Source: Parascedosporium putredinis (Eukaryota; Ascomycota; Sordariomycetes; Microascales; Microascaceae). Taken from it: DNA of 64,000 nucleotides. The notes under the pieces were generated by a model. The model was not told the DNA's origin. It made no database searches and saw nothing but the letters and a program-made list of their open reading frames with translations. The number at the start of each line of letters is the position of its first letter. Position 1 is the stretch's first letter. Shown piece by piece: positions 9,967 through 22,000 of the stretch. The stretch is taken from positions 3,968,001 to 4,032,000 of the forward strand of contig CASHTG010000001.1 of NCBI GenBank assembly GCA_949357655.1. The letters run 5' to 3'. A program made the position numbers and the translations under genes.

Positions 9967-12900
9967 AGGAGAGGGTCGAGAAAACCGAATCGAGGCTTGA
10001 TAAATTTCGATGCCACCAAGGCTACCACGCTTGCCAAGTGCGGTGGTTGGGAGAGTGCAGGCGTGTTCGTGGAAGTGGGCTAGAGCCCTCGTTGATGGTT
10101 TCGCAATCGGAGGCAGGTGCTTTAATGATGTTTATCCTAAACACCGTTGCCGTTGCGCGCTAGAGGGATTCTGTGGTCTTTCTCGGTCTATGGTTAAGGA
10201 CACCGCTCGAAACAAGGCGAAAAGACCCAAGGGGGAAAGGGTAGGAGCAGAACAAGGAGAACACTCACGACAGGTTGGGTGTATCGCTGGACATCTATAT
10301 GTATGGGGATGAGCTCGGAAAAACTTCTCGTTGGGCCTTTTCAGGTTTGGGCTCCAATGTTTGACCGCTTCCTGGTAGGTAGAGGCGGCGGGCTAAGTAC
10401 GTGGGTCAAGAAGGGGGATGGTGGGATGCAGAGAAGAGGGGGACGACCGAGAGAGCCGGCTGCAATCGGAAGAGCCTGCGTGCAGGCCGGTCGCGTCTGC
10501 TCCTCCACCCAAGGAAACGTGACAGGATAGCTAACTTGCCCTCTATTAGGCGTGGCCACGGATCTATACTATATGGCAAGCAACCAGCGTGCATGGCTCC
10601 CCTATCAAAAGGAGCACATTGTTGGCAAATCTCATTCGCTGGTGCCAGGGTTGCGATAGCGTCCAGAGGGACGCATGTGGCACTGTTCAATGCTCAAGTC
10701 TAGCAATGCGGAAAGCTAGCTAGCCTCTCCTATTGGAAAACTTGGCTACTCACCGAAAAGGTCAGGGTCTTCGGCCGTGTCGCGAATCGACGATTATTAT
10801 CGACGTCGAGCTCTTCTCACTGCCACTCTCCCAGCACTGACAGGCGCGGCGGAGAGATGAAAGCAATGCCTCCAAGGAAGGAAAGATTAGCAAAGGGAAG
10901 GGGATGGGGGAAAAGGCCGAGGGGGAGGAGCAGGGTACGAAAAGCGAATAGCGAAAACACAGGAACAGCGACAATCGCGAGAGGTGGCCGTTTTTCGACA
11001 CAGCCCGGGTATGGCACTACAGGCGCGAGACAGCAACCAGCAGCGCCAACGATCTAGCGTCTTCCGAACATCAAACGATGAATGGATCAATTGAATTGGA
11101 TACCTAAGGGTTGCGTATCCCCTCTGACGTGGGCAAGCATAGGCTATATCGATGGATGGTGGACCGCACCAGCACCCAAGTAGAAATCACTGCATGCGGG
11201 GCTGGCCCACCACCGACTCGAATACTCGCTCCAGGGCTTGACTGCCTTGTCGAGGTGAGAGAAAGCAAATGGAAGGCGTGGATCAAGGAATCAACGGTGA
11301 GGGTTGTCTGCCAGAACGCCACTCGGCCAACGGGGGCTTCAGTGCTCTTCGAGTCGACCAATTTTGGGGGCGCATGACGGGAGCGAATTGCCCGGTTGTT
11401 ACTTGGGTGGCCTGGGATATCCACCTCAAAAGATTCGGTACAGCGTCTTGCGAGAAAGGAGATGCGGACAAAGGTCCTTGAGAGACAGAATGCCAGGGAT
11501 TCAACCTACAAGTACGAGCCCCCTTCGCAAATCGACTTGATGTGCTGGCTGTGCCCGAGGATACATTGTTCTCGGCGATGGTGCGGGACTTGGGGCCGAC
11601 CGAGTTGCATTTGGACGAAGCAGATTGAATATTGACATTGCTCGGCAGAGGACGCTCAAGTGATTTGAGGGGGTTCTTCTTCTATGGATGGCTCAATGTT
11701 CTCTGGCGCACACATCCCCCACACCCCCTCCCCATCCTTGGTCCTTGGAAAAAGGCGCCCTCGAGCAAGCCACGGCAGGGCCCTCGCGTTGTTCTTCTCA
11801 CATCGCGTATGTTGGTACAGTGCCAACCAAAAATGGACCGTTGGCTGGGTGCGCTCCCGTCTTGGTTGGGGACGGAGTACCGGCAGGTGAAGCCAACCTT
11901 GCTACTGGGAGCGCCGGGTGAACCTGACGGTGCAAGAGGGTATCGACTCGACCAAATTCGGGACGCTCGCTAAGCAATGTTGCTACCCTCTATGATCTAT
12001 CCCTCCACTTGTTACGCCGTGGATCAATTGGTATGACGCAGTGGATATTCAGATGCCTTTACCGTTAGTAGGGACGAACGGTGCAACTTTTTGTTGCAAT
12101 TCATTTTTTGGGAGGCTACCATATTCCCCAGCAGCTCGCATCATGCGCCCCCTTCATGCTCTTTCAGCTTGGGGCCCTCGCCGGCCATTTGGGGCGATGT
12201 GGGGGTTCATGAATCAAATTATCTGTCCGTTATGGTTTGTGCCCAGTTCCCGATCAATGCTCATACTACTACTCTACATGTTGGCCTCGTTCGCGCGGAC
12301 ACCTAGGATAGAAATCCGGTTGGTCGCAAACGAAGGGGCAGGGGAGCTGGCGGCGCTGCCAGTTTCCCGCACCTTGTGTGGGAAATTTCCATGGCGAAGA
12401 CCAGCAACGAGAGGTTCGGTCGGGTGTCTTGAATGTTTCTTGTCCTACAGCCCCCAAAAATCGACCTGACCGCTCATTGAACCGTCACTCTCTCACCGAG
12501 ATTCTTCCTATTTGCGGCGATGAGTCGTTCAAGAGGGAGACCTCACGATTGCGACCCCTCGCCTAGAGTCAGAGTCTTTATTTTATTTTCCTTGCCAGGC
12601 GGGGGCTGTCTCCTATTTTCAATCACATTATCGGCCCTTGGTTCTTTCGTCACTCTCCCGCGCTCATACTTGCGTCTGCTGCACGAGGTGCCGCCAGACT
12701 CCTGCGGTCGTTTCCGCTTCGGGGTTCCGAGGTTCCATTGAGGGTTGAATCCCGGCTCGAGATCGACTATGGATGTATGTACAAGTATAACACATGTCGC
12801 GGATAATAATCCCAGTGCAACCTAGAACCCCAAGGGTCTATCCGCTGGACGGGCTCCAGGAGCCTATGCAGTAGGGTTCCTTCGACAGGGTCCAGAATTG

Positions 12901-13362
12901 AAAGGGGCGGATAGGATCCCTTCGCTGCGAGAAACTTTTCCCAAACTCGCCGTCCGATGTCCATGAGTGATCACACCCAAACCCCACCTTCTCCCGTTCC
13001 GGTGGCCCACGGTTATCTTGGCCAACCTTATGTACCGTCCAGGATTGCTGCCGACGACGCCAAGTGGTGGTGCCCCCGCCTCAATCAATCGGATGACAGA
13101 TCCATTCACTCGAAACTTGGGATTTAGAGAGGGAACGGAGGTGACGAGAGCCGTTGCCAAATGATTGAGGCACACCAGCAAGGTGAGGAGTGGGGAGTGA
13201 GAGTAATAAGAGTGGACACATGCATCAATTGATGTTGGACATTGAAAGACCAGGGTGGGAAATTCGATGGGCAAGATCAGTTGGTCGGCGCTCGCGATGG
13301 TCCTAACGCACAGTGCACGAGGGTATGGCGCCTGCAGTGGCACGCACGAACATGGATTTGAC

Positions 13363-13382
13363 TACTTCGTACTTCGTACTTG
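13363..13382. repeat. TACTTCG tandem repeat
   Basis: Two exact TACTTCG units followed by a partial TACTTG. Single copies or reverse complements recur at 13529, 18392, 21499 and 22479, all in the gene-poor block. Confidence 0.7.
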
Positions 13383-13398
13383 TAGGTTGAATGGAATG

Positions 13399-13426
13399 GA
13401 TCCATCCATGGATCCATGGATGGATC
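13399..13426. repeat. 28-bp perfect palindrome
   Basis: The half-site GATCCATCCATGGA is followed directly by its exact reverse complement, with no spacer. It overlaps a second palindrome, GATCAATTGATC, at 13423-13434. Related shorter versions lie at 170-183, 8259-8268 and 19933-19950. Confidence 0.9.
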
Positions 13427-13550
13427 AATTGATCGATTGTATTCTGAGAGCTCGGCTCCCGGAGCACAAATCCCCTCTCCCTGCACGGAAAGGAGAAAAA
13501 CACAGTTCCGGGGCTGCTTGTATTATTACGAAGTACATCTCCCAGAGGGT

Positions 13551-13574
13551 AACATTGAACACAACATTGAACAC
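13551..13574. repeat. 12-bp tandem repeat AACATTGAACAC
   Basis: Two exact 12-bp copies, followed by a diverged third (AACATGATTGAA). The core ACATTGAA is scattered elsewhere in the gene-poor region, for example near 18202, 19600, 20778 and 35170. Confidence 0.8.
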
Positions 13575-14124
13575 AACATGATTGAATGGATCGATAGACT
13601 TCAGATGTGCTGGCAGGATCGGAAGCAGGGGCATCCCGGCAGGTTCAACGCTGTGTTCACTTGATCAAGATGGAATTTTACGACCCGAACACAGAGTGGC
13701 CCGGCAGTTTCCCCGTTGAACCACACGCTAGGTCTTGGTGTTGGCGTTTTTTTCCGGGAATTTACATCAAATGAATCTATGAGCTGCCGTCAGATGAAAG
13801 GGTCACTGCCTTATCGTGTAAGACTCGAGACGCTTTTCGTGTTTACCGATCGCTTCCTGTGCGACGAAGGAAAGTGTAGGACATTTGTTCAAATGTGGTT
13901 TGGGCGTACAGTGGCGCGAGGCCTGTTCCTGCATAGGTTGATCAATCCATCACCATCAATCCGTGAAGGGGAGTTCATGGATGCAGCCAGGAAGTAAGCC
14001 CTTCCGAGTCGAGCGTTCCAGCGCTCCATGGAGGCTCACTGCAAATGTGCACACTTTGCGAATCGAACATCTTCGCTCCTGCGGAGAGGGCGCTTCCCCA
14101 GTGTGAATGCCCCAGTGTCAGCGT

Positions 14125-14156
14125 CTACATGTACAATAGATCTATTGTACATGTAG
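14125..14156. repeat. 32-bp perfect palindrome
   Basis: The half-site CTACATGTACAATAGA is followed without spacer by its exact reverse complement. It contains two copies of the palindromic 8-mer TACATGTA and a central AGATCT. Single-stranded, it could form a 16-bp cruciform or hairpin. Confidence 0.95.
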
Positions 14157-14937
14157 TCAAAGGTCGCTCGCTAGCTTGCGTGGTTGCCATTGTCCGGCCT
14201 GACCTTTACTTTGGCGTCCTTGGAATTTCCCGGTCGTCTTTTTCATTCTTCAACCAACATCCCAGTGCCAGGGCCGCGGTTTCGCCAAGCAAGCACAACG
14301 CCCGAATGAGAGAACTACACGGATTCATGGATGCCATAGAACAAGGTCACTCTAAAGATACAAACAAGCTCTGAAGGAAGATCAAGAAATGGGGTGGGAA
14401 CAAGGAGGCTAAGGAAAAGAAGGAACAGCGAAACTCTTTGAGATCTAGTCTATTAAGCTAAAGTACAGAGGCCATCGCGACAACAACACCGCGGTGGAAC
14501 TTTCAAACTGGCATGTTAAGAACAAGGATTGGGGGAAAAGAAGAGGAAGTGATTAAGGGAAGAGACTACAAAATACAAACGGCACAGCCAACGAAAAGAA
14601 AGAATGAAAAACGCAACACTCCAAAAAAGGGAAAAAAAAGGAGAGAGAGGCGGGGGAGATGGATAGAGAGAGAGGGGCGGACTGAACCAGAATGGAAACT
14701 TTTCAAGACTCATACTCTGCTTCAGCGAAACCAACCAACTCTGTGGTCTATACACACCGTCTTGGGTGCTTTAACCCAAACCGTGCATGCGGCTTTCCGC
14801 AAATATAGAAATGTCCAAAACCGGGTATAAAAGCGCCATGATCCGTTTATTGTTCGCTAGGCCGCTTCAGATGGAGACGAAGAGTCTGGTATCCAAGATG
14901 CCTTTTCCACGTCCCCCAATAACTGTCAACCCGCGCG

Positions 14938-15264
14938 TTATTTGCGCTTGGTAGGTTTCGAGGCAGGTTTCGAGGTAGGTTTCGAGGTGGGTTTCGACTT
15001 TAGGGGACGGGTGACGGCGCTCTCTTCGTCGGTGGTATCTCTTTGGTCGTGTGCGTCTACCTCGCCTTGATCGTGCGCCCTTTTGCCAGAGGTTTTGCCG
15101 TCGTGTTTACCGGCAGAGTAACCCTTCTGGGTTTCTGGGCCCTTGGACCTGGACTCGATCCTGTTGGAGGGTGGAGGAGCTAGAGAGTTGAACGAGTTAG
15201 CGGCAACACTAACAGCGAAACAAAGACACATAGTCTTCACGAATGTTGAAGACAGACGAAGCAT
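14938..15264 (-). CDS. small secreted basic repeat protein
   Basis: A single-exon 108-residue frame from ATG 15264. It starts with a signal-peptide-like segment (MLRLSSTFVKTMCLCFAVSVAA, hydrophobic core about residues 8-22), then a Ser/Pro linker, a charged Lys/Asp/Glu-rich middle and a C-terminal run of KPTS/KPAS repeats ending KPTKRK. The repeats come from a 12-nt tandem unit at about 14945-15000. No cysteine pairs remain after the signal, so it is not a classic cysteine-rich effector. A TATATAA-like box lies 312 bp upstream, and a possible donor (AGGTAAGCT near 15305) sits in the 5' leader. Function unknown; cell-wall or secreted disordered protein is possible. It is isolated in gene-poor DNA, which weakens confidence. 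Confidence 0.45.
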   Translation of the reverse strand: MLRLSSTFVKTMCLCFAVSVAANSFNSLAPPPSNRIESRSKGPETQKGYSAGKHDGKTSGKRAHDQGEVDAHDQRDTTDEESAVTRPLKSKPTSKPTSKPASKPTKRK

Positions 15265-15575
15265 GTTGGGCTCGAAGTTCCGAGGGTAGGATGGGCCAAG
15301 AGCTTACCTGGTCTTATGGTGATTCCCGGTCATCTTGAAGTGTACACACGTTCTTGGTTGGGGAGAGTAGCTCGAGATAATGTTCCGGCCCGAAACGGGT
15401 CAAAGGAGGGAGAGAGGTGTGCGACCGACTCGCAGCACGCCAGCTCAGAGAGAAGATGAGAGAAGAAGGGCGGTTTTCAGTAGCAACGACAAGCACAGCT
15501 ACGAGAGTAGAGAGGTGATATGGGATGAGAGAGCAAGCCAAGAGTGAAGGAAGAGGATGGGAGTAGAGGCTAAGT

Positions 15576-15582
15576 TTATATA
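15576..15582 (-). promoter_or_regulatory. possible TATA box for small secreted gene
   Basis: The minus strand reads TATATAA within GAGATATATAAAC, 312 bp upstream of the ATG at 15264. Position and sequence fit a TATA element with a long leader; no transcript evidence is available here. Confidence 0.3.
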
Positions 15583-17731
15583 TCTCTGAACGCCAGGACT
15601 AAATACCAGGACTAACGAAATGAAAGAGATGGAGAATGCGTATGTCTGCCCAGGCTTATTATGCTTCTTCCAAAGCTGGCGGTCCGGTGTCTTTTAAACT
15701 TCTTCTCCCCCTGGTGCGCTTTAGCAGCAGGGGAGAGAAAAACAAAGACTCAAAGGAAAACGCAAAGGGCGGAGTAGTGGCTTTGGCGAGGAAAAAAATT
15801 AAGAAGAAGAAGAAAGCGTTTAGGAATTTGATGGCCACGAACACGCAAAAGCTCACACCGGGGCAGGTGAATGATGAGCTTGCTTCGCCCGCCACCAACA
15901 CCGAAAAAAGGGAAACGGAGTCAAAAGAGAAGAAACTTAGAGAACAACTTCATACTGCGCCCCGCAGACTGTAGTTGTTAGGTGTCCCACGGGGCAGAAT
16001 TTCCCAGGGCTATCAACGGGTTTCTTGAACTGTTTTAAAAGTTGTTCGGTATTGTCAGGCCTAGAGGGAGCCTGGGATCTACCAAGGGGGCCGAAATTCC
16101 ATCATGTTGACCACACTAAAAGATTCGAACATAATTGATCCATCCATTACGTCCAGTACGCTAGCGTTGGCTCCCTAGATTGTACATGGGATCTGTGGAT
16201 GCACTGGAATTGATCAATGTCAAGTTCCACCGCGATATTGCACAATTGCATACTAGAACTGATCAGATTACGTTCACTCTGGCCGTAACTTTTCTTTTCT
16301 TCTTCGTCTTTTACCGTGAAGAATCGAGGCCTCTTGTCCCTCATCTAGCTCAGCTAGTTTCCCGTTTTACATCAGCCAAGGACATGCCTACCTGTAGATC
16401 CCTTGTATCCCAGGGCTCCGGGGCAGATCAATCTCCATCAATTGATATAGATCAACTGTTGGAAGCACTGAACTCTCTCATATTCGTCCGTGGATCATTC
16501 TCGTCGCCCACAATGATATCCATTACACTCGCAATTCCATTAGACCTTTACATCCATACACAGATCTATCCAGGGTCCGTCGTGCACACCGTGGCAGCAA
16601 TCGGCGGATGTGAAAGCCCCATCGAAGAGTCATTTCTACCTCTTATGCACATTAGTTTGGACAAAACCTAAGTGAAGGATCGCAATCGGCGGGTGTGCCG
16701 TCATAGGATTGTATTCTCGCTGCAGTCCGAGTATGTGGAGAATGACAAGAGTTCAATGTTGCCGGGTATGTGGTTGCTACAGCCTTGCAACGGCTTGGGT
16801 TCTTCATTCATCAACGCATCATCATAGTGCTGCCTAAGGGTCTACCATTAAAACTTCAAGTTAACCCAAGGCTGTGGCGAGGCCAGGCTGGGGGGCGGGA
16901 ATGTAGGGCACATGAAACTAATACGACGGTATTCGAAATGATTATTGAATCCATCAAAAGGAATCAACGAGAGAGATTTGAGAAACGATCATGCTCCTAA
17001 ATTATGACCAAAATAATACAATGAATGGGCGAATCACTGGTAGGTGGGGGATGTATGGATGGAAATCAACAACTTCATGCCCCCTTGAACGATACTCAAA
17101 ACGCAAGCAGAGGCGGGAGGGAGATTATGAGGATCGTGGTCGTCATATGCCAACACACCCCTGAAACTAGCATTCAGCGTGTAGGAATCCATAGACGAAT
17201 GCAAAACAATCGCAGCATGGATCAATCTGAGTGCACTGATTTGCACAACTATTCTTGGGTTGCAACCGATCATCAATAGATCGTGCAGTCAAGAAATTGA
17301 GGGCTCAGGGCGGAGCGTCATGGGTCAGCTCTCTGTACCACCGCCTTGGGGAGGGCGGATCTTAGAGGGTTGGATTTGCTGGTTCTCGAACGTCCCAACA
17401 TTTAAAGCCTCCGAAGCGAAGGAGCACTTGAGGGGTCCAATATCCCAAGCGAATGTGAGTAATGCTACAGGGCAAGAATCTCAGGGCATGGTGGGACGAG
17501 GGTATTAGGGAGTGTGTGAAAGGGAAAGGAAGGTTCAAAATGATGTTTAGTATCCAGTACAGCAAGGGCGGGCTGACGAGCACTAAGCCCGAAGTCGATT
17601 TCGCTTGTTGAACAGATGACCCCCTTCCCAAAAGAAAAAAAGAAAAAAAAGTGAGAAGGGAGAAAGAAATGATGGCAGATACTGCAACCACCCACCCACC
17701 AAACTGAGGGAAAGAGAGCGGAAGAGGGGAT

Positions 17732-17768
17732 AGAAACGGAAACGGAAACGGGAACGGAAACGAAAAAG
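17732..17768. repeat. GAAACG-type hexanucleotide repeat
   Basis: About five tandem units of GAAACG/GGAACG within a longer purine-rich tract. This is a simple minisatellite without coding sense. Confidence 0.7.
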
Positions 17769-18653
17769 AAAAGCAAATGTAAATGTAAAAAATAAGAAGA
17801 TGACGAGGAAGAAGAAGAAACCCGCGCCTTCCTACTTGGAGTCAGCCTTAGAAGGCAAAGTGCAAGGGGAAAAACCAGGGACACACTTGAGTGGCCACAT
17901 TTCTTTGACTAGTTGTAGGCAGAAAAGTCAATCAGCCCTCATTCCATTTTAAAACTGCAAGGCCAAAAAAAATAGTTCATCAAATGGATGTTTAAAGAAA
18001 GTACGTGTAGTAGATTGAGCCAGCAGTGGGATTGCCCCCACCATCTACCTCCACAAATCTAAGTGATCTAGAAATCTATTCTATCTTCATGTGCTGCCGA
18101 GAATTCAGTTCCCTCCCCAGACAGCCAGCCGCCGCCAACATCGCTAAACAGGTAATTGTGCAAGAATCCATCACCGCCCGAAAAGGAAATAAACAAATTC
18201 AACATTGAACCGACCGACCGAAAAGAAAAGAAAAAACCAACCCCCACCAAAACGAAACAAAACAACAAGAAGAAACGAAAAACGGATTTGTAGGTGGGGT
18301 TCGTATGTTAATCTACTTTTGGACCAGCCAAAGAGTAAAACTCATTAACAACACCAGGGACCCCAATCAATCGGTGGATCTAGCCGAAGTGCGAAGTACG
18401 AATGCCTGGGTCAAGCCGCATTCCCACGGACAAAGCCTGTAGACCCTGATCGGTTAGTATCCACGTTATGGGCGGATGAAATGGCTCAAAAGACTCAGCG
18501 CTGCATCCACTTACAAACTCGGAGTCGAGGTGCATCGTTCCTTGCAGGTCCGTCTGTGCCTAAACTGATTGATGTTCTTGCATTGCTCCTAAGGCCGAGA
18601 CTTTCATTCCCCACAAGCCAAAGCCCGGCGGCTCCTCAGTGGCGACAGGGAAT

Positions 18654-19032
18654 CTATTTTCCTCGCTTGGTTTTATCGGCATCGTTATCGCCACCCGCCG
18701 AAGTGTTCTGGCCCGGCGCCGGGGCGCCGCCGAGGTTGGGGTTGAAATGCTGAGGCCTGTCGAGGTCGATCGACGGAGAATTAGCAATTAAGAACGTGCA
18801 TTGAAGGGTGGGCTGGGGTTTAGTCCAGGGTGCATCCTTGATCACAAAGGACCCCAACTCAACTCCCATACCGGGCGGGGACCCCTAGTAGCTGGATCGA
18901 CTAGACCCAGAACCATGGAAATAATAATGGTTGATCATATCAAGGATCATGGTGGCCCACAAGGAACGACACATCCATAGATGTATGGATGCTGGCTATC
19001 ACTTACATCAAGATTTGAAAGTTGGAGGCCAT
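18654..19032 (-). CDS. small hypothetical protein, two exons
   Basis: Putative small gene, family not recognised. Exon 1 begins at ATG 19032 (MASNFQIL) and runs into a canonical GTAAGT donor near 19007. Exon 2, from an acceptor near 18888, reads MGVELGSFVIKDAPWTKPQ and TLQCTFLIANSPSIDLDRP, then a Gly/Asn/Asp-rich tail to a TAG at 18654. The phase across the intron needs one extra G in the GGGG run at the acceptor, matching the single-base losses seen in other genes. The total would be about 85 residues. The splice signals and the ordered middle segment support it; without a relative it stays tentative. Confidence 0.4.
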
Positions 19033-22000
19033 GGTGGAAAGATTGGAGTTCAAAGATTGAGCTTAGCTGGGTTTTGTTGGTGAGAGCACGGGGGCTGAAT
19101 GTGTAAGTCTTGGGCAGTAAAGGTTGAATGATGAGATGAGGGTTTGGATCTACATGTATTCAATGCCGAACGGAGGCGAATGCCCATGACTTTATACTTG
19201 AATATCTCTACGCTAGATGTTACTGCGCAATAATCATTGACAGACGATATTTCCACCCCGTTGTTCTTCTTCAACCGCATGAGGCCCAGCAGAGAAGCCT
19301 TGCAAAATCGCCTCGGACGAGGGGGCGTGTCCATTCGCTGCTAGCGTCACTACAAATGGCGCTTGAGCGCAGCGCGCGTTGTATTGAACTGAGCAGTGCG
19401 TGGCGCAAGTGAATCAAACAACGGGATTCGAAAAGTCGGCCAATTTTCAAACCCTCAATTCTACATCTATGTTCGCACAACTGTTTTCAAAGTTGTTTTT
19501 CCGGACGCTGGTTAGTGGGGCGCCGTCATGGGTGCCACCGAACTCCCAAGTTGCATGTGCCTTGTTGTGTAATTTGAAGAGATTTGAACATTGCACGAAC
19601 ATTGAAGCGAATTGATCTATGTGCGCGGAGTGACTGGAGACTTTGAACACCGAACAGCGACAACTTGAGGTGGGACTGAATGGATCCGAGCTATTGTTCA
19701 TTCCCAACTTCCCAGCATTGAACTTATGTACACTACAATCCAAAGGAAAAATAATACCAACGCTTTTGCAGTCTCCCGAGCTTGTAACCCCAGCAAGTCG
19801 TCCGCAGTGGGTGTGAACGCCCGAGATGGTGGCTGCAGCATTACACGCACAGAATTGGCATGTTTGACCTCGATCTTGTGGTGCCTGGCCCTGCGTCTGC
19901 TGTCCTCCCATCCAACTTTGGAGTGTGTGTACATCCATCCATGGATGGATCCATTGTGTCAATCGAGGTACGTGCCCCTGGCCTGGATCTCATTAGGCAT
20001 CGGCTCTCTGGGAACGATAGTGATCCATTGCATCCACGGATGGATTTATCATCTTGTGCCCTTTAGTGTACAATTCACCCACTATCAATGGGTGCTACCC
20101 TACATTGATGGACGTAGACATTTGACAGTTGGCCTAAAGTTCAAATTGGAGAGTATCCGCTCATTGGAACTCTGACTGTTGTAGGAGAAGAGTAACGCGA
20201 AGAATTATAGAGCACTAGACCGAAAAGAAGAAAAGTGGAATTAAGAAAATGAACCGCGACGGCGTCGAGAGAGACGTTGAAACCGAAGAGCTCAACAGAA
20301 ACATTGGGCAGAAAATGAACTTTCGTGTTCGATTGCAAGAGTTACAAAGCGAGCTTCGAGTTTTGGCGAGAAGGGAAAGAGGAAAAGGGGGAGGGGAGAA
20401 AAAAAAAAAAAAAGAAGAAAAAAAGAAGAAAACGAGAAGGGAAAGAGGAAAGAAGAAAAAAGAAGCATGAAGGAAGCTAGCAGGAAATGGGGAAAAGGAA
20501 AAGTTGAGAAGCTGAGAAGCTAAAGAGACGATTGGCTCCCGATTCACTAAGACAACGGTTATGTGTGGCGGTGACAGGTGCTGCCTGTTTGGACCAATTT
20601 CTAGATTCCCCAAACCATCCAGCGTCCACATTTGAAGCAGGTCATGCCGATAATACAGATCAACCTCGTGAGAGACGAGGCCCCCTTGGGCCACCTGTGC
20701 CAGCTCGTCACCGAGCTACCCAGCCACCGAGCAGTGAATGGCAGATTTGTCTAAGCGGGGCCACATTGACGTAACATTGAAGCGAGCGAACACAGCCATA
20801 ACATAACGGCCTAGCTCGGAGCTAGTCCGAATCAACCCTCACGCTTGGGACGAGCCGCCTCCATGTCACCTCGCCCGGCAAATGGCCTAGGCGAACCCCA
20901 GGGCTCCACAGAATATTGATGGCTTCGGATTTGCTTCTTCCTCGCTTCCATTGAATCGGGGCTGCACCCAGGGTCAGCTGCATTCCCTTAGGTACCACCA
21001 CCCCGGTGCCAGTGGTTCATTGGACTTGATTGCAGTGGTTCTGCACCGACGTGGTGTATCAGTACACAGCAGCAGTTCCCTCCTGCATTATTTTTGCTAC
21101 CCGGGAATCCATTTGCGAGGCGCTGCTAAAAGAGCCTCGACTTGTCCAGGACCTCAATAATAACATTGTGTATCCCCATGGGTCAGATGATGGATGTTCT
21201 TGCCTCAATGTTGGAGCAATTCCGGGCTTGCGACTGCACCGAAGTTGCTTCAAGTTGTGGCTGAGCTGCCCAAGAACAAGATCGGTGTGGGGCACGTAGG
21301 CTTGTCCTTAGCCTGGGCAGAAGGGAAGACGGGCCTCACGAGATCCTTGGTAGGCTCTCGTAGCAAGTCGGGCCAAAAAAAAAAAAGATTGATGGCTACC
21401 GCAAACTAACTATCTATCCAGCTTGAGCTCTCATCCACTTGTCAAGGTACAGCCACGGAGAGCTCCTTCATCCTCTATGTGGCTCGTGCTATTAGAAGTA
21501 CTTCGTACCATTTAAATCCCGTGCTCCAGCTACATGTATGGAATGGAGGTGGGTGCCACAATGCCCTGGCGTAATAGAGGGCTTTCGATTTTGCTCAACA
21601 GGGCAAAGCAAGCCAAGCCCTGCCTTAAAACCCGTTGAAATAATTGTAGACGAGGGGTTGCAACCTTCGGACACAAAGTGAATGCCTCCTCAGTAACTCC
21701 GGATAGCTGTTCTATACTAAAGGATGTACCTCGGTGACTAAGAGACAGATGAGATGTGCAAGATACCAACGACCTGTTCCAACCATGGGTGGTTTCTACA
21801 AATTGGAGGACTAAGTGTTCGTATTGAGTTCATGTTGGGACTTCAAAGTGGTTGCATTGGACGTTCTACAGCTAATACCGAAGAATCCAGAGAGACGGTT
21901 GATGGGAATGGGAATGTCGAAAAGTGGTGCCAGTGGCTGTTTCAGAAGAGGTCAGGCCGGCGGAAAATTGTTCAAGGGTTGACAGAGCACGGGAAAAGTT

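Larger units (their letters stand above)
9967..14937. other. gene-poor repeat-bearing region
   Basis: Nearly 5 kb without a gene I can support. Many frames of 60-160 codons exist on both strands but none shows family features or consistent splicing. The stretch holds a 28-bp palindrome (13399-13426), a 32-bp palindrome (14125-14156), TACTTCG repeats (13363-13382), a 12-bp tandem AACATTGAACAC (13551-13574) and a purine-rich tract (about 14510-14700). Confidence 0.5.
15265..18653. other. gene-poor region, purine-rich tracts
   Basis: No gene I can support. A plus-strand frame from 16186 to 16671 is open for about 160 codons but lacks domain or splice support. The region around 17620-17830 is almost all purine on the plus strand and includes a GGAAAC-type minisatellite (17732-17768). 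Confidence 0.45.

Noticed and set aside
16186..16671. Plus-strand frame of about 160 codons with a hydrophobic stretch
   Set aside because: No family resemblance and no conserved-looking core. Frames of this length are common here by chance.
20215..20694. 159-codon minus-strand frame with apparent membrane segments
   Set aside because: The Phe/Ser/Leu runs are only the translation of the polypyrimidine strand of the 20368-20465 purine tract.
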